From the NCBI RefSeq assembly GCF_003130205.1, contig NZ_NRDF01000002.1:172337-236336 (forward strand): a stretch of 64,000 nt of DNA. Direction: 5' to 3'. The notes below the pieces were generated by a model. That model was not told the DNA's origin, ran no database searches, and saw nothing but the letters and a program-made list of their open reading frames with translations. Within the stretch, counting starts at the first letter, position 1, and each line of letters opens with the position of its first letter. This DNA comes from Aggregatibacter actinomycetemcomitans (lineage in GTDB: Bacteria > Pseudomonadota > Gammaproteobacteria > Enterobacterales > Pasteurellaceae). The position numbers were made by a program, and so were the translations under genes. Below are positions 1 through 8,770 of this stretch, in pieces.

Positions 1-155
1 TGGCTTCTGGCTTCTGCATAAAATTTGTCCTTTGTAAAGTGAGTAAATAAAAAATGTGTCTATTTTATAGGAATTGTGTATGTTTAAAAGATAAGCGTAA
101 GAGATTTTTTAATTATATTTTTACTTGAAATTGTAATGAAAAATTACCGCACTTT

Positions 156-542
156 TCACTCACTCAAGCCCTCCAAAATCGAACATTCCGGGCAGTCGTT
201 GCCTTGGCAGTTATCGTGCCAGCGTTGCAGTTCGGCGACCATTTTTTGTAGCGCCTGAATTTGGTCGTTTAAGGTTTCGATGTGCCGGGCGGTGAGTTTT
301 TTCACTTCGCGGCTGTTGCGTTGCGGGTTGTCTTGTAATTGCAACAGCTGGGCGATTTGTTGCAGGGAAAAACCCACGTCCCGTGAGTGGCGGATAAAAT
401 GCAGGCGTTTTAAGTCGCATTCTTCATAATGCCGATAACCGGCGAGGGTTCTTGCGCTGGGTTTTAATAGACCGCGTTTTCCGTAATCGCGGATTTGTTT
501 GGCGGATAAACCGCTAAGTTTGGCTGCTTGGCTGATATTCAT
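156..542 (-). CDS. cueR: CueR-like copper-responsive MerR regulator
   Basis: A 128-residue MerR-family activator that would sense cytoplasmic Cu(I) and switch on the divergent copZ-copA genes. The N-terminus (about residues 1-70) is the winged helix-turn-helix typical of MerR proteins, followed by a dimerisation helix. Near the C-terminus the metal-loop cysteines appear as CQGNDC, with another cysteine close behind (PEC), matching the CueR pattern of two cysteines eight residues apart. The operator and promoter it should act on lie directly upstream (see 553-583). An uptake signal sits just past its stop codon. Other MerR metal sensors (Zn, Ag/Au) are possible, but the copper-gene neighbours make CueR the best reading. 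Confidence 0.9.
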   Translation of the reverse strand: MNISQAAKLSGLSAKQIRDYGKRGLLKPSARTLAGYRHYEECDLKRLHFIRHSRDVGFSLQQIAQLLQLQDNPQRNSREVKKLTARHIETLNDQIQALQKMVAELQRWHDNCQGNDCPECSILEGLSE

Positions 543-552
543 AAAAAATTGT

Positions 553-583
553 TTGACCTTAACCTGACGTTAAGGTTTATAGT
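553..583 (+). promoter_or_regulatory. MerR-type copZ-copA promoter with CueR operator
   Basis: A -35 element TTGACC (553-558) and a -10 element TATAGT (578-583) are separated by 19 bp, the over-long spacer characteristic of MerR-regulated promoters. Between them lies a perfect dyad CCTTAAC-N5-GTTAAGG (557-575). This is where CueR would bind and untwist the promoter on metal binding. The dyad and spacing are read directly; metal specificity is inferred from the genes on each side. Confidence 0.88.
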
Positions 584-636
584 ATTCCTACCGACGAACC
601 TCGGCAAGGTTTAACTTATTCTTGAAGGAGCAAATT

Positions 637-849
637 ATGCAAAACGTAACGTTAAAAATCGACGGAATGACTTGTGGCGGTTGTGTGAAAAGCGTAACCC
701 GCGTGTTGAGCGAATTGGATGGCGTGTCGCAAGCGGAAGTGAGTTTGGAAAAAGCGCAGGCGGTGGTCAGTTTCGATGAAAATAAAGTGCAGCCTGCGGC
801 ATTGGTTGAAGCAGTGGAAGATGCCGGATTTGATGCGCAGGTGGTGTAA
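637..849 (+). CDS. copZ: Copper chaperone CopZ (single HMA domain)
   Basis: A 70-residue protein made of one heavy-metal-associated (ferredoxin-like) domain with the metal motif GMTCGGC (Cys13 and Cys16). It would bind Cu(I) in the cytoplasm and hand it to the CopA ATPase encoded next. The ATG at 637 is chosen over an in-frame TTG at 622 because a strong AAGGAG ribosome site sits just upstream of the ATG. It is first in the CueR-controlled transcript and about 90 bp ahead of copA. Confidence 0.9.
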   Translation: MQNVTLKIDGMTCGGCVKSVTRVLSELDGVSQAEVSLEKAQAVVSFDENKVQPAALVEAVEDAGFDAQVV

Positions 850-937
850 GTTTTCATTGTAGGTGCAAGACGCGCTTATCAATATGCTGTAAAAACAGAG
901 CTAAAAACGACCGCACTTTGCGTGCAACGAGGATGTT

Positions 938-3097
938 ATGCAAAAAGTATCTCTTCAAATTAGCGGAATGACGTGCCAGTCTTGCGCCAGCCGTATTGAA
1001 AAAGTATTGAATAAAAAGGATTTTGTGCAGCAGGCAGGGGTGAATTTTGCCAGCGAAGAAGCGCAGGTGACTTTCGATGAAAAGCAAACTTCCGTCGATC
1101 AGCTCATCCAAATTATTCAAAAAACCGGTTTCAGCGCGCAGTTAAAACCGGCGCAGGCGGATTTGCCGCAAGAGCGGAAAATCTCTTGGCGCTTGATTTT
1201 ACTGTGGTTGATCAATGTGCCGTTTTTAATCGGTATGCTTGGCATGATGATCGGGCGACATGATTGGATGTTGCCGCCCATGTGGCAAATGGTGCTCGCC
1301 ACGATTGTGCAATTCGGTTTGGCGATAACGTTTTATCGCAGTGCTTGGGGCAGCATTAAAGGCGGTTTGGCGAATATGGATGTATTGGTCAGCCTTGGCA
1401 CGCTCACCATTTATTTTTATTCGGTATTTATGCTGTTTTATACGCCGCATATGGGGCATGAACATGGCTCGGCAAATATTTATTTTGAAGCTGCCGTGAT
1501 GGTGCTGGGCTTTGTGAGTCTGGGAAAATTCCTGGAAGACCGCACCAAAAAGCACAGCCTGAATAGTCTCGGTTTATTGCTGCAACTGACACCGAAACAG
1601 GTGCGCGTGCAGCGTGACGGGCAATGGCAAACCGTGCCGTTAAATCAGGTTTGGGTGGGCGAGGTGTTACGCGCCAATCAAGGTGAACGCATTGCGGCGG
1701 ACGGCGTGGTGGAAGACGGTTCGGGCTGGTGCGATGAAAGCCATTTAACCGGCGAATCCGTTCCTGAAATGAAAAAGCCCGGCAGTAAAGTGTTGGCGGG
1801 CGCGATGGTGACGGACGGCAGTCTGGTTTATCGCACACAACAGCTGGGCAGCCAAACCCTGCTGGGCGATATGATGAACGCCTTGTCGGAAGCGCAGGGC
1901 AGTAAAGCGCCTATCGCCCGTTTTGCCGACAAAGTGGCGGCGGTATTCGTGCCGACGGTGATTGGTATTGCGTTAGTGACTTTTGTGCTCACGTGGTGGA
2001 TTCGACAAGATGTGGTCACGGCATTAATTCACGGTGTCGCCGTGTTGGTTATCGCCTGTCCTTGCGCCTTGGGCTTGGCGACGCCGGCGGCGATTATGGT
2101 CGGTATGGGCAAAGCGGTGAAACAGGGCATTTGGTTTAAAGATGCCGCCGCGATGGAGGAATCCGCCCATGTGAATACCGTGGTGTTGGACAAAACCGGC
2201 ACGTTGACGGAAGGCAAACCACAAGTGGTGGCGTTTTGGCGCGCAAAAAGTGCGGTCAATTCCGACGATGAAATTTATGCGTTGGTGGCAGCCATTGAAC
2301 AAAATGCCGCCCACCCGTTGGCGAAAGCGATTGTGCAGGCGGTGATTGCGAAAAATGTCGTTTTGCCTGCCGTGCAGCATATTCAGGCGGATGTCGGGCA
2401 GGGTATTCGGGGCGAAATTGAAAATGTCGGCACGGTGAAAGTAGGCAAGCCGACATATTGCGGTTTAACCTTGCCGACGGGGCTTGATCCTGCATGGAAT
2501 ATCGCCAGTATTGTGGCGGTTGCCGTCAATGACGAACCTATTGCCGCCTTTGCCTTGGCAGATGCGTTAAAACCGGACAGCCAAAAGGCGATTTCCCGTT
2601 TGCAGGCGCACAATATCGAGGTGTATATCATGAGCGGGGATAATCCCAATGTGGTGCAATACATCGCCGATCAGCTGGGCATTCAAAATGCGCAGGGTAA
2701 TATGTCGCCGAGAGACAAAGCGGGCGCCGTCAAAGCGCTACAAGAAAATGGTAAGGTGGTTGCTATGGCGGGCGATGGCGTGAACGACGCACCGGCATTG
2801 ACGGCGGCGAATGTCAGTTTCGCCATGCACGACGGCGCCGATGTGGCGCAACACAGCGCTTCGGCAACCTTAATGCAACATTCGGTAAATCAATTGGTGG
2901 ATGCTTTGCTGATTTCCCGTGCGACACTGAAAAACATTAAGCAAAATCTCTTTTTCGCCTTTATTTATAATGTGTTAGGCATTCCTCTGGCGGCGTTCGG
3001 ATTGCTCAGCCCGGTGATTGCGGGGGCGGCGATGGCGCTAAGTTCCATCTCCGTGTTAAGCAATGCGTTACGTTTGAAAAAAGTGAAAATTGAATAG
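938..3097 (+). CDS. copA: Copper-exporting P1B-type ATPase CopA
   Basis: A 719-residue inner-membrane ATPase that pumps Cu(I) out of the cytoplasm. It has a single N-terminal HMA domain (MTCQSC, Cys13/Cys16). Family motifs follow in order: the actuator TGES, the intramembrane metal site CPC (about residues 374-376), the phosphorylation motif DKTGT (Asp near 418), the HP motif of P1B pumps (AAHPLA) and the hinge GDGVNDAP. Several strongly hydrophobic segments flank these. With one HMA domain it is shorter than the two-HMA E. coli CopA, a common form. It is transcribed with copZ under the CueR promoter. Confidence 0.95.
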   Translation: MQKVSLQISGMTCQSCASRIEKVLNKKDFVQQAGVNFASEEAQVTFDEKQTSVDQLIQIIQKTGFSAQLKPAQADLPQERKISWRLILLWLINVPFLIGMLGMMIGRHDWMLPPMWQMVLATIVQFGLAITFYRSAWGSIKGGLANMDVLVSLGTLTIYFYSVFMLFYTPHMGHEHGSANIYFEAAVMVLGFVSLGKFLEDRTKKHSLNSLGLLLQLTPKQVRVQRDGQWQTVPLNQVWVGEVLRANQGERIAADGVVEDGSGWCDESHLTGESVPEMKKPGSKVLAGAMVTDGSLVYRTQQLGSQTLLGDMMNALSEAQGSKAPIARFADKVAAVFVPTVIGIALVTFVLTWWIRQDVVTALIHGVAVLVIACPCALGLATPAAIMVGMGKAVKQGIWFKDAAAMEESAHVNTVVLDKTGTLTEGKPQVVAFWRAKSAVNSDDEIYALVAAIEQNAAHPLAKAIVQAVIAKNVVLPAVQHIQADVGQGIRGEIENVGTVKVGKPTYCGLTLPTGLDPAWNIASIVAVAVNDEPIAAFALADALKPDSQKAISRLQAHNIEVYIMSGDNPNVVQYIADQLGIQNAQGNMSPRDKAGAVKALQENGKVVAMAGDGVNDAPALTAANVSFAMHDGADVAQHSASATLMQHSVNQLVDALLISRATLKNIKQNLFFAFIYNVLGIPLAAFGLLSPVIAGAAMALSSISVLSNALRLKKVKIE

Positions 3098-3169
3098 CTT
3101 AGACAATATTCAACCTGAGGATCTTCGGGCATAATAAGCGACATTTTGTATCTTAATAAGAAGAATAAA

Positions 3170-4015
3170 ATGTTAAATAAAATCGATTTATGGCTAATGA
3201 ATCATCAGCCTGATCCTCAGTTGAAAGGAATCAAACGTTTTTTTGTGGAATTCTGGTTTTTCGGCTTAAAAGAAGCCAGAGCCTGCCTGTTCGCCGGTGT
3301 GTTTTTTATCGCCGTGTTCCTTATGCCGAAAAACGGTATCGCCGGCATTCCGCGCTATGATTTATTGCTGATTTTTGCCTTAGCAGTGCAATATTTGATG
3401 TTCCGATTCAAGCTGGAAACACTTGATGAAATCAAATCCATCACCCTGTTTCATGTGGTGGGTTTTGCGTTGGAATTGTTTAAAACCTCCTCTTCCATTC
3501 AATCCTGGGCGTATCCCGATTTCGCGTACACCAAAATCTTCGGCGTGCCTTTATTCACCGGGTTTATGTATGCCGCGGTGGGCAGTTATATTATTCAGGC
3601 GTGGCGTTTATTCGGGTTGAAAATTCGAAGCCACCCACCGTATTTTTTATCTATGCTCACCGCCATTCTCATTTATCTGAATTTTTTCACCCATCATTAT
3701 ATCGGCGATTACCGTTGGTATCTGGCGGCTTTCGCGCTTAGGCTTTATGCCCGTACCATGGTGTACTTCACGCCCTACGACAAACCGCGCCGAATGCAGT
3801 TGCTGTTGTCTTTCATACTGATCGGTTTCTTCATTTGGCTGGCGGAAAATCTCGGCACGCTTATTGGCATTTGGCGTTACCCCAATCAAATCGGCGCGTG
3901 GTCGTTAGTGCATGTCAGCAAATGGAGCGCTTGGGCGTTGCTGGTGGTGATGACATTTACCATCGTGGTGAACCTCAAACACATTAAACAGACAATTCGG
4001 GTGTCGAGGGATTAG
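3170..4015 (+). CDS. DUF817-family integral membrane protein
   Basis: A 281-residue polytopic membrane protein with about eight hydrophobic segments, resembling the DUF817 family (Bacillus YoaT-like). The function of the family is not known to me. A TTG eight codons upstream (3146) is in frame, but the ATG at 3170 follows a purine-rich stretch and is preferred. It lies about 70 bp after copA on the same strand with no terminator seen between them, so it may be read from the copper transcript. A role in metal handling would be speculation. It is followed by an uptake-signal hairpin that should end transcription. Confidence 0.7.
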   Translation: MLNKIDLWLMNHQPDPQLKGIKRFFVEFWFFGLKEARACLFAGVFFIAVFLMPKNGIAGIPRYDLLLIFALAVQYLMFRFKLETLDEIKSITLFHVVGFALELFKTSSSIQSWAYPDFAYTKIFGVPLFTGFMYAAVGSYIIQAWRLFGLKIRSHPPYFLSMLTAILIYLNFFTHHYIGDYRWYLAAFALRLYARTMVYFTPYDKPRRMQLLLSFILIGFFIWLAENLGTLIGIWRYPNQIGAWSLVHVSKWSAWALLVVMTFTIVVNLKHIKQTIRVSRD

Positions 4016-4020
4016 GTGGA

Positions 4021-4063
4021 AAAAGTGCGGTCAAAAAACACCATGGATTTTGACCGCACTTTG
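4021..4063 (+). terminator. Uptake-signal inverted pair (terminator-like), left copy of 43-bp repeat
   Basis: AAAGTGCGGTCAAAA pairs with TTTTGACCGCACTTT across a short loop, making a stem of about 15 bp built from two uptake signals. The same 43 bases, with one change (CACC versus CACA), recur at 4814-4856 on the other side of the toxin-antitoxin genes. Confidence 0.75.
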
Positions 4064-4091
4064 ACATATTAAATGACGCGCAGAATGAACA

Positions 4092-4128
4092 TTGGCATTA
4101 TAGTTTATTTTGGTATAAAATTTTATAC
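4092..4128 (+). promoter_or_regulatory. Toxin-antitoxin promoter with palindromic operator
   Basis: TTGGCA (4092-4097) and TATAAA (4114-4119) form a plausible promoter with 16-bp spacing. A perfect 16-bp palindrome GTATAAAATTTTATAC (4113-4128) covers the -10 and the expected start point, which suits autorepression by the antitoxin-toxin complex. Transcription would start only a few bases before the toxin ATG at 4132, and no Shine-Dalgarno sequence is present, so the toxin message may be almost leaderless. Confidence 0.55.
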
Positions 4129-4131
4129 ATT

Positions 4132-4482
4132 ATGAGTGGGCAACAAATAGAACGGAAACCGATTCATTGGATTGGTTCCAGTTTAGAGGATGTTAAGGCG
4201 TTTCCGGATAATATAAAACGGGAATTGGGTTTCGATCTTGACCTTGTTCAACAGGGGTTATCGCCTCGGGATTTTAAGGCAATGCAGAACCTGGGTTCCG
4301 GTGTAATGGAAATTCGGGTGAGGGATATTTCAGGGGCATATCGTTTGGTTTACATTGCCAAATTAAAGAAAGCGATTTATTGCTTGCATGCCTTTCAAAA
4401 GAAAACACAAAAAACATCTTCACAGGATCTTGCCGTAATTAAAGCGCGTTATGCTGCGTTAAAGGAGTTAGATGATGAATAA
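4132..4482 (+). CDS. higB: RelE/HigB-type toxin (Gp49-like family)
   Basis: A 116-residue protein of the phage-derived Gp49-like/HigB branch of the RelE superfamily, whose members cleave mRNA on the ribosome. Recognisable features are the N-terminal segment leading to a DVKAFP-like helix, the core strand around GVMEIRVRDISGAYRLVY and the late segment YCLHAFQKKT followed by a lysine-rich helix. It comes first, with its stop overlapping the start of the downstream helix-turn-helix antitoxin, which is the HigBA order. The upstream palindrome overlaps its promoter. The pair is flanked by duplicated hairpins, suggesting it was gained as a cassette. Confidence 0.85.
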   Translation: MSGQQIERKPIHWIGSSLEDVKAFPDNIKRELGFDLDLVQQGLSPRDFKAMQNLGSGVMEIRVRDISGAYRLVYIAKLKKAIYCLHAFQKKTQKTSSQDLAVIKARYAALKELDDE

Positions 4483-4798
4483 TATTGATACAAAAATTCG
4501 CCATACGACAAAAGCCGATGGCAATGTGTTTGCTGATTTAGGTTTTTCTCAACAGGAAGCGGAGAGATTAAAATCGGCAAGTCAGCAATTAATTGAGAAT
4601 AAACTTCTTTTACTTAATGTGATGAGTGACTGGATTGCCGATAATAATCTTAAACAAGCGGAAGCGGCTGCCATTTTGGGCGTGAGTCGTCCGCGAGTTT
4701 CCGATATGGTGAACAAAAAATTAGAGAAATTTACGTTGGATACCTTGGTGTCTTTTGTTGCCAAAACAGGTCGAATGGTGCAGCTACAGTTGGTATAA
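4475..4798 (+). CDS. higA: XRE/HigA-type antitoxin
   Basis: A 107-residue DNA-binding antitoxin. The helix-turn-helix is visible in the second half (LKQAEAAAILGVSRPRVSDM), preceded by a helical N-terminal region likely to hold the toxin. The start overlaps the toxin gene by a few bases. ATG occurs at 4472 and 4475, and 4475 is preferred because AAGGAG (4462-4467) then has a normal spacing. Translational coupling to the toxin is likely. It would neutralise the toxin and repress the pair through the palindrome at 4113-4128. Confidence 0.85.
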   Translation: MNNIDTKIRHTTKADGNVFADLGFSQQEAERLKSASQQLIENKLLLLNVMSDWIADNNLKQAEAAAILGVSRPRVSDMVNKKLEKFTLDTLVSFVAKTGRMVQLQLV

Positions 4799-4813
4799 AG
4801 CGTTTTACTTAAG

Positions 4814-4856
4814 AAAAAGTGCGGTCAAAAAACACAATGGATTTTGACCGCACTTT
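4814..4856. terminator. Uptake-signal inverted pair, right copy of 43-bp repeat
   Basis: Identical to 4021-4063 at 42 of 43 positions. The stem AAAGTGCGGTCAAAA/TTTTGACCGCACTTT has T-rich sequence after it on the plus strand and a poly-A run before it, so it can serve as a bidirectional terminator for higA (plus) and clpX (minus). Confidence 0.75.
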
Positions 4857-4857
4857 T

Positions 4858-6102
4858 TTATTCGTTGGAATAAATTAATTCCGGGGATTGGTTGTCGTTG
4901 ATGACGTTTTCGTTGACCACGACTTTTTTCAAACCTTCCAGGGATGGCAAGTCATACATGGTGTCAAGCAAGACGCCTTCAATGATGGAGCGTAAGCCAC
5001 GGGCGCCGGTTTTGCGGGCAAGGGCTTTTTTCGCCATCGCGGTTAAGGCTTCATTGGTGAATTCCAGCGCCACTTCTTCTAAGCCGAACAATGCCTGATA
5101 TTGCTTGCAGAGGGCGTTTTTCGGTTCGGTGAGAATGCGTACCAAGGCTTCTTCGTCCAATTCGCTTAAAGGCGCTACCACCGGCAAACGTCCGATGAAT
5201 TCCGGGATTAAGCCGTATTTCATTAAATCGTCAGGTTCCACCTGTTTGAATAAATCGGTCAGTGTCGCTTTGTCTTTTTCGCTCTTGATTTCGGCGCCGA
5301 AACCGATAGCGGTGGCGACGCTGGTGCGTTTTTCGATGACTTTATCCAAGCCGGCAAACGCCCCGCCGCAAATGAACAGGATTTTTGAGGTGTCGATGCG
5401 TAACATTTCCTGTTGCGGGTGTTTGCGTCCGCCTTGTGGCGGAATGGAAGCTATGGTGCCTTCGATGAGTTTTAATAAGGCTTGTTGTACGCCTTCGCCG
5501 GAGACGTCGCGGGTAATGGACGGATTTTCCGATTTGCGGGTGATTTTGTCGATTTCGTCGATGTAGATAATGCCTTGTTCCGCGCGTTCAATGTCGTAAT
5601 CGCAGTTTTGTAGCAATTTCTGCAACACGTTTTCCACGTCTTCGCCTACATAACCTGCTTCCGTTAAGGTGGTGGCATCCGCCATGGCGAAAGGCACGTT
5701 TAACATACGCGCCATGGTTTCCGCCAATAAGGTTTTGCCGCTACCGGTCGGGCCGATAAGCAAAATGTTACTTTTGCCCAGTTCCACATCGTTCGTCTGA
5801 TGTTTGGTGCGCAGGCGTTTATAGTGGTTATACACCGCCACCGCCAGCACTTTTTTGGCGTAATCCTGACCGATGACATAATCGTCCAAGTGGGCGCGGA
5901 TTTGGTGCGGTGTCGGTAATTCCTGTTGCGCTTTTGCGGTTTCACTTTCCGCCTCTTCGCCATGTTCTTCGTTGAGCAACATATCGTGGCACAGTTCGAT
6001 ACATTCGTTACAAATGTAACCGGAGGTGCCGGCGATGAGTTTATTCACTTCGTCTTGTTCTTTGCCACAGAAAGAACAGTGTAATTCTTTATCTTTTGCC
6101 AT
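4858..6102 (-). CDS. clpX: ClpX, ATPase subunit of ClpXP protease
   Basis: A 414-residue AAA+ unfoldase that recognises tagged proteins, unfolds them and threads them into ClpP. The N-terminal zinc-binding domain has four cysteines (CSFCGKE then CNECIELC). The Walker A motif reads GPTGSGKT, Walker B is IIYIDEIDK, and the IGF loop that docks into ClpP is seen as AIGFGAE. The length is normal for ClpX. It follows clpP by 9 bp on the minus strand, so the two subunits are co-transcribed. Confidence 0.97.
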   Translation of the reverse strand: MAKDKELHCSFCGKEQDEVNKLIAGTSGYICNECIELCHDMLLNEEHGEEAESETAKAQQELPTPHQIRAHLDDYVIGQDYAKKVLAVAVYNHYKRLRTKHQTNDVELGKSNILLIGPTGSGKTLLAETMARMLNVPFAMADATTLTEAGYVGEDVENVLQKLLQNCDYDIERAEQGIIYIDEIDKITRKSENPSITRDVSGEGVQQALLKLIEGTIASIPPQGGRKHPQQEMLRIDTSKILFICGGAFAGLDKVIEKRTSVATAIGFGAEIKSEKDKATLTDLFKQVEPDDLMKYGLIPEFIGRLPVVAPLSELDEEALVRILTEPKNALCKQYQALFGLEEVALEFTNEALTAMAKKALARKTGARGLRSIIEGVLLDTMYDLPSLEGLKKVVVNENVINDNQSPELIYSNE

Positions 6103-6111
6103 TTTCGTCTC

Positions 6112-6693
6112 TTAGCGTTTTCTGAACACTTTGTCAATTAAGCCGTAATTTTTGGCTTCCTGCGCCGACATGAAATTGTCGCGGTCGGTGTCTTTTTCGA
6201 TGGTTTCAATGGGTTGTCCGGTGTGGAAAGCCAGGCGTTCGTTTAGGGTGCTTTTGATTTTCAGAATCTCTTGCGCGTGAATCTGAATATCCGATGCCTG
6301 ACCACGGAAACCGCCGAGCGGTTGGTGAATCATCACGCGGGCGTGCGGTAATGCGCCACGTTTGCCCGTTGCGCCGCCGGCTAATAAAAATGCGCCCATG
6401 GAACAGGCTTGACCGATACACAGGGTGCGAACATCCGGTTTAATAAATTGCATGGTGTCGTAAATCGCCATACCGGCAGTGACGGAGCCGCCTGGGGAGT
6501 TGATATATAAGTTAATGTCTTTATCGGGATCTTCCGATTCTAAGAAAAGCAGTTGCGCCACAATCAGGTTTGCCATGTTGTCTTCTACTTCGCCGCTGAG
6601 AAAAATCACGCGGTCTTTCAGCAGGCGGGAATAAATGTCATAGGCGCGTTCACCGCGGGAGGTTTGGTCAACGACCATAGGAATTAGACTCAT
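6112..6693 (-). CDS. clpP: ClpP serine protease subunit
   Basis: A 193-residue self-compartmentalised serine protease. The catalytic serine is in the [11 protein letters not shown] context and the histidine in [11 protein letters not shown], with the expected downstream aspartate region ([10 protein letters not shown]). It is the first gene of the clpP-clpX pair. The region upstream carries two uptake signals and no other gene up to 6937. Confidence 0.97.
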   Translation of the reverse strand: MSLIPMVVDQTSRGERAYDIYSRLLKDRVIFLSGEVEDNMANLIVAQLLFLESEDPDKDINLYINSPGGSVTAGMAIYDTMQFIKPDVRTLCIGQACSMGAFLLAGGATGKRGALPHARVMIHQPLGGFRGQASDIQIHAQEILKIKSTLNERLAFHTGQPIETIEKDTDRDNFMSAQEAKNYGLIDKVFRKR

Positions 6694-6936
6694 ATGCTCC
6701 TCAATTTCGTCATAATGGGGTGAAAAGTGCGGTCGGAAAAAACGGTGTTTTTGATGTCGGGCGAACCGACGATGCCGCAGAGGCGAATTAACTTCGCAAA
6801 AAACGGCGGCTATTTTACCTGAAAATTTGCCTTTGCTGAATTGCTATTCCGCGAAAAATCAAAAATGCCGATATTCGTTCGGAAAAATGACCGCACTTTT
6901 GGCATGCGACAAGAGAATTTCTTCCGTTGCCAAAGG

Positions 6937-8550
6937 CTATTTCTTCGCCGGATCTTCCTTCAGCGAGTTGTAATCCACCAGCGCCCGCCAGTTAAACACT
7001 TTAATCGGTTGCGGTTTCGGATTGAAAAAATCCTCCTGACTCAAATGGGTTTCTTTGATGCCGAGCCATTGGGCAAAGCCGTTAATAAAATTAAAGGCAC
7101 TTTGCGGATTTTTAATGACGGTTCTTTTGGTGTCGTCGCTGGAAAAACGGATAAAAGGCACCGCATAACTTTGTTTGTATTCTTTATTATTTAACATGGA
7201 CAGATTTTTGCCTTCGCCCAAATGTGCTAAGCCGTGATCGGAAAAATAAATCACCGAATAGCTTTGATTTTGCGCTTTCAGAATTTGATTAATTTCCGCT
7301 AATAGGGTGTCCGTTTGTTTTAAGGTATCCAAATAACAGGACATTTCACGGCTGACCAAATGGAATTTCGGTTCTTCACCGTTTAAATGGGCGCAAAATG
7401 TCGGGTGGGAGCCGATTAAATGTAACACGATTAATTTGGTTTGATCTTTGTCTTTGTTTAAAAGTTGTTTCAACGGTTCCAATAATGCCGTGTCCGGCGT
7501 GTTGCCCGAATCATAGCCGCCTTTTTTGGTAAAAAAGGATTCGTCCGCCTGAATGCCGATGCGCGATGCCATGGTGTCCCATTCGCCCACTTTGCCTTGG
7601 TTGGACAGCCAGTAGGTTTTGTAGTGCGCTAACTTGGCAAGGGAAATAATGTTGTCGGTGTAAACCGTTTCTTCATTGTTGCTAGTGGAACGATAAAGGG
7701 TGCGTTGTAAGGAAGGCTGGGTGTTCGGACCCGCCGCCACATACAGATTAAAAATCAAGCCGTTCACCTGTTCTAAAAACGGCGTGGTTTTTTGCGGATA
7801 GCCGTATAACGAGGTGTAATCTCGTCGCATACTTTCGCCGATAATTAACACATAATTTTGGTATTTCGGTTCGACGGAAACAATATCCCATTCCGGGGTT
7901 TTGGTTAGGGCGTCGTTTAATAAAGCACGTTGGGTTAAATAGGTGTTATTCACTTTCACCGCATTGGAAATAAAACTCATCGGGTAAAAATCCGAGGCTT
8001 TAAAAAATTCGGCGGCAGTAAAGGGTTGGGCTTTATCCGTGTGGTTGATGAGTTTGTTGACGGGAGTGTATAAACTAAGAACAACGGCGGCTAAGTAAAG
8101 GGAATAGTAAGCCGGTCGATATTTTTTATTGCTATGGATATGGCGATTAATCACCAATAATGCGATGAATAAAACGACATAAAGTACGGTGAAAAAATAA
8201 ATTGAAATGGGCATAGCGCGAAAAAAGCCCAAGGTTTCGCTGAAATTCGTTTCATAAACGGAGGCAATCACGCCGATAGATACCGGACCGTATAATATGC
8301 CTGACGGCACATAGCCGAAGGAAATGGCAAAAATGAAAACAAAAGCAACAAGAAATAAGCGGTTGTCATGCTTTTTGAAGGTAAACAGCAACACGCCCAA
8401 GGCGAAGATACTCAGAATGTGATTGGCATAATGATCTAAAATGCCAAGGGTAATGTGTGACAGAAAGGCGAATAACAGCAATAATAGGAAGAAAGATATA
8501 TCATTGTAAAGAAAATGAAATTTTTTGGATTGAAACATTGCCATTACCAT
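6937..8550 (-). CDS. Phosphoethanolamine transferase-type membrane sulfatase
   Basis: A 537-residue inner-membrane enzyme with about five N-terminal transmembrane segments (to about residue 170) and a periplasmic sulfatase-fold domain. Metal-site motifs are seen: IIGESMRRDYTSLYG at the domain start, NTQPSLQRT carrying a candidate threonine nucleophile, HLIGSH, and FSDHGLAHLGEG near the end. It would move phosphoethanolamine from phosphatidylethanolamine to lipid A or to the heptose/Kdo core of lipooligosaccharide. It resembles the core-modifying enzymes of Haemophilus (Lpt6/CptA type) as much as EptA, so no symbol is given. ATG codons at 8550, 8544 and 8538 are all possible starts; none has a clear ribosome site. 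Confidence 0.8.
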   Translation of the reverse strand: MVMAMFQSKKFHFLYNDISFFLLLLLFAFLSHITLGILDHYANHILSIFALGVLLFTFKKHDNRLFLVAFVFIFAISFGYVPSGILYGPVSIGVIASVYETNFSETLGFFRAMPISIYFFTVLYVVLFIALLVINRHIHSNKKYRPAYYSLYLAAVVLSLYTPVNKLINHTDKAQPFTAAEFFKASDFYPMSFISNAVKVNNTYLTQRALLNDALTKTPEWDIVSVEPKYQNYVLIIGESMRRDYTSLYGYPQKTTPFLEQVNGLIFNLYVAAGPNTQPSLQRTLYRSTSNNEETVYTDNIISLAKLAHYKTYWLSNQGKVGEWDTMASRIGIQADESFFTKKGGYDSGNTPDTALLEPLKQLLNKDKDQTKLIVLHLIGSHPTFCAHLNGEEPKFHLVSREMSCYLDTLKQTDTLLAEINQILKAQNQSYSVIYFSDHGLAHLGEGKNLSMLNNKEYKQSYAVPFIRFSSDDTKRTVIKNPQSAFNFINGFAQWLGIKETHLSQEDFFNPKPQPIKVFNWRALVDYNSLKEDPAKK

Positions 8551-8770
8551 TATTGATTTTTTATTAAAGCAAAATTTTAGTCTCTTTGTTACTTAAATTG
8601 AAGTATTTTCATGGTAATACATGAAGTTATCACCGTTCCTTATGAGAAATACGATTTTTTTATTTGCATTTAGAGGCATTAATTTTAATAATGTGGTTGT
8701 TTTTTGAAAAATGTATTCCGACTGTAGCAAGAAGTAAATTTGTTTTTCAACTCGGATTAAAGGAAATTTT

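Noticed and set aside
1-155. TGGCTTC direct repeat at the very start, possible phase-variable tract
   Set aside because: Only two copies are visible at the edge of the window, with no gene reading through it; nothing else but one uptake signal was seen here.
4132-4798. Prophage remnant suggested by the Gp49-like toxin
   Set aside because: The pair has no other phage genes nearby and is a complete toxin-antitoxin module.
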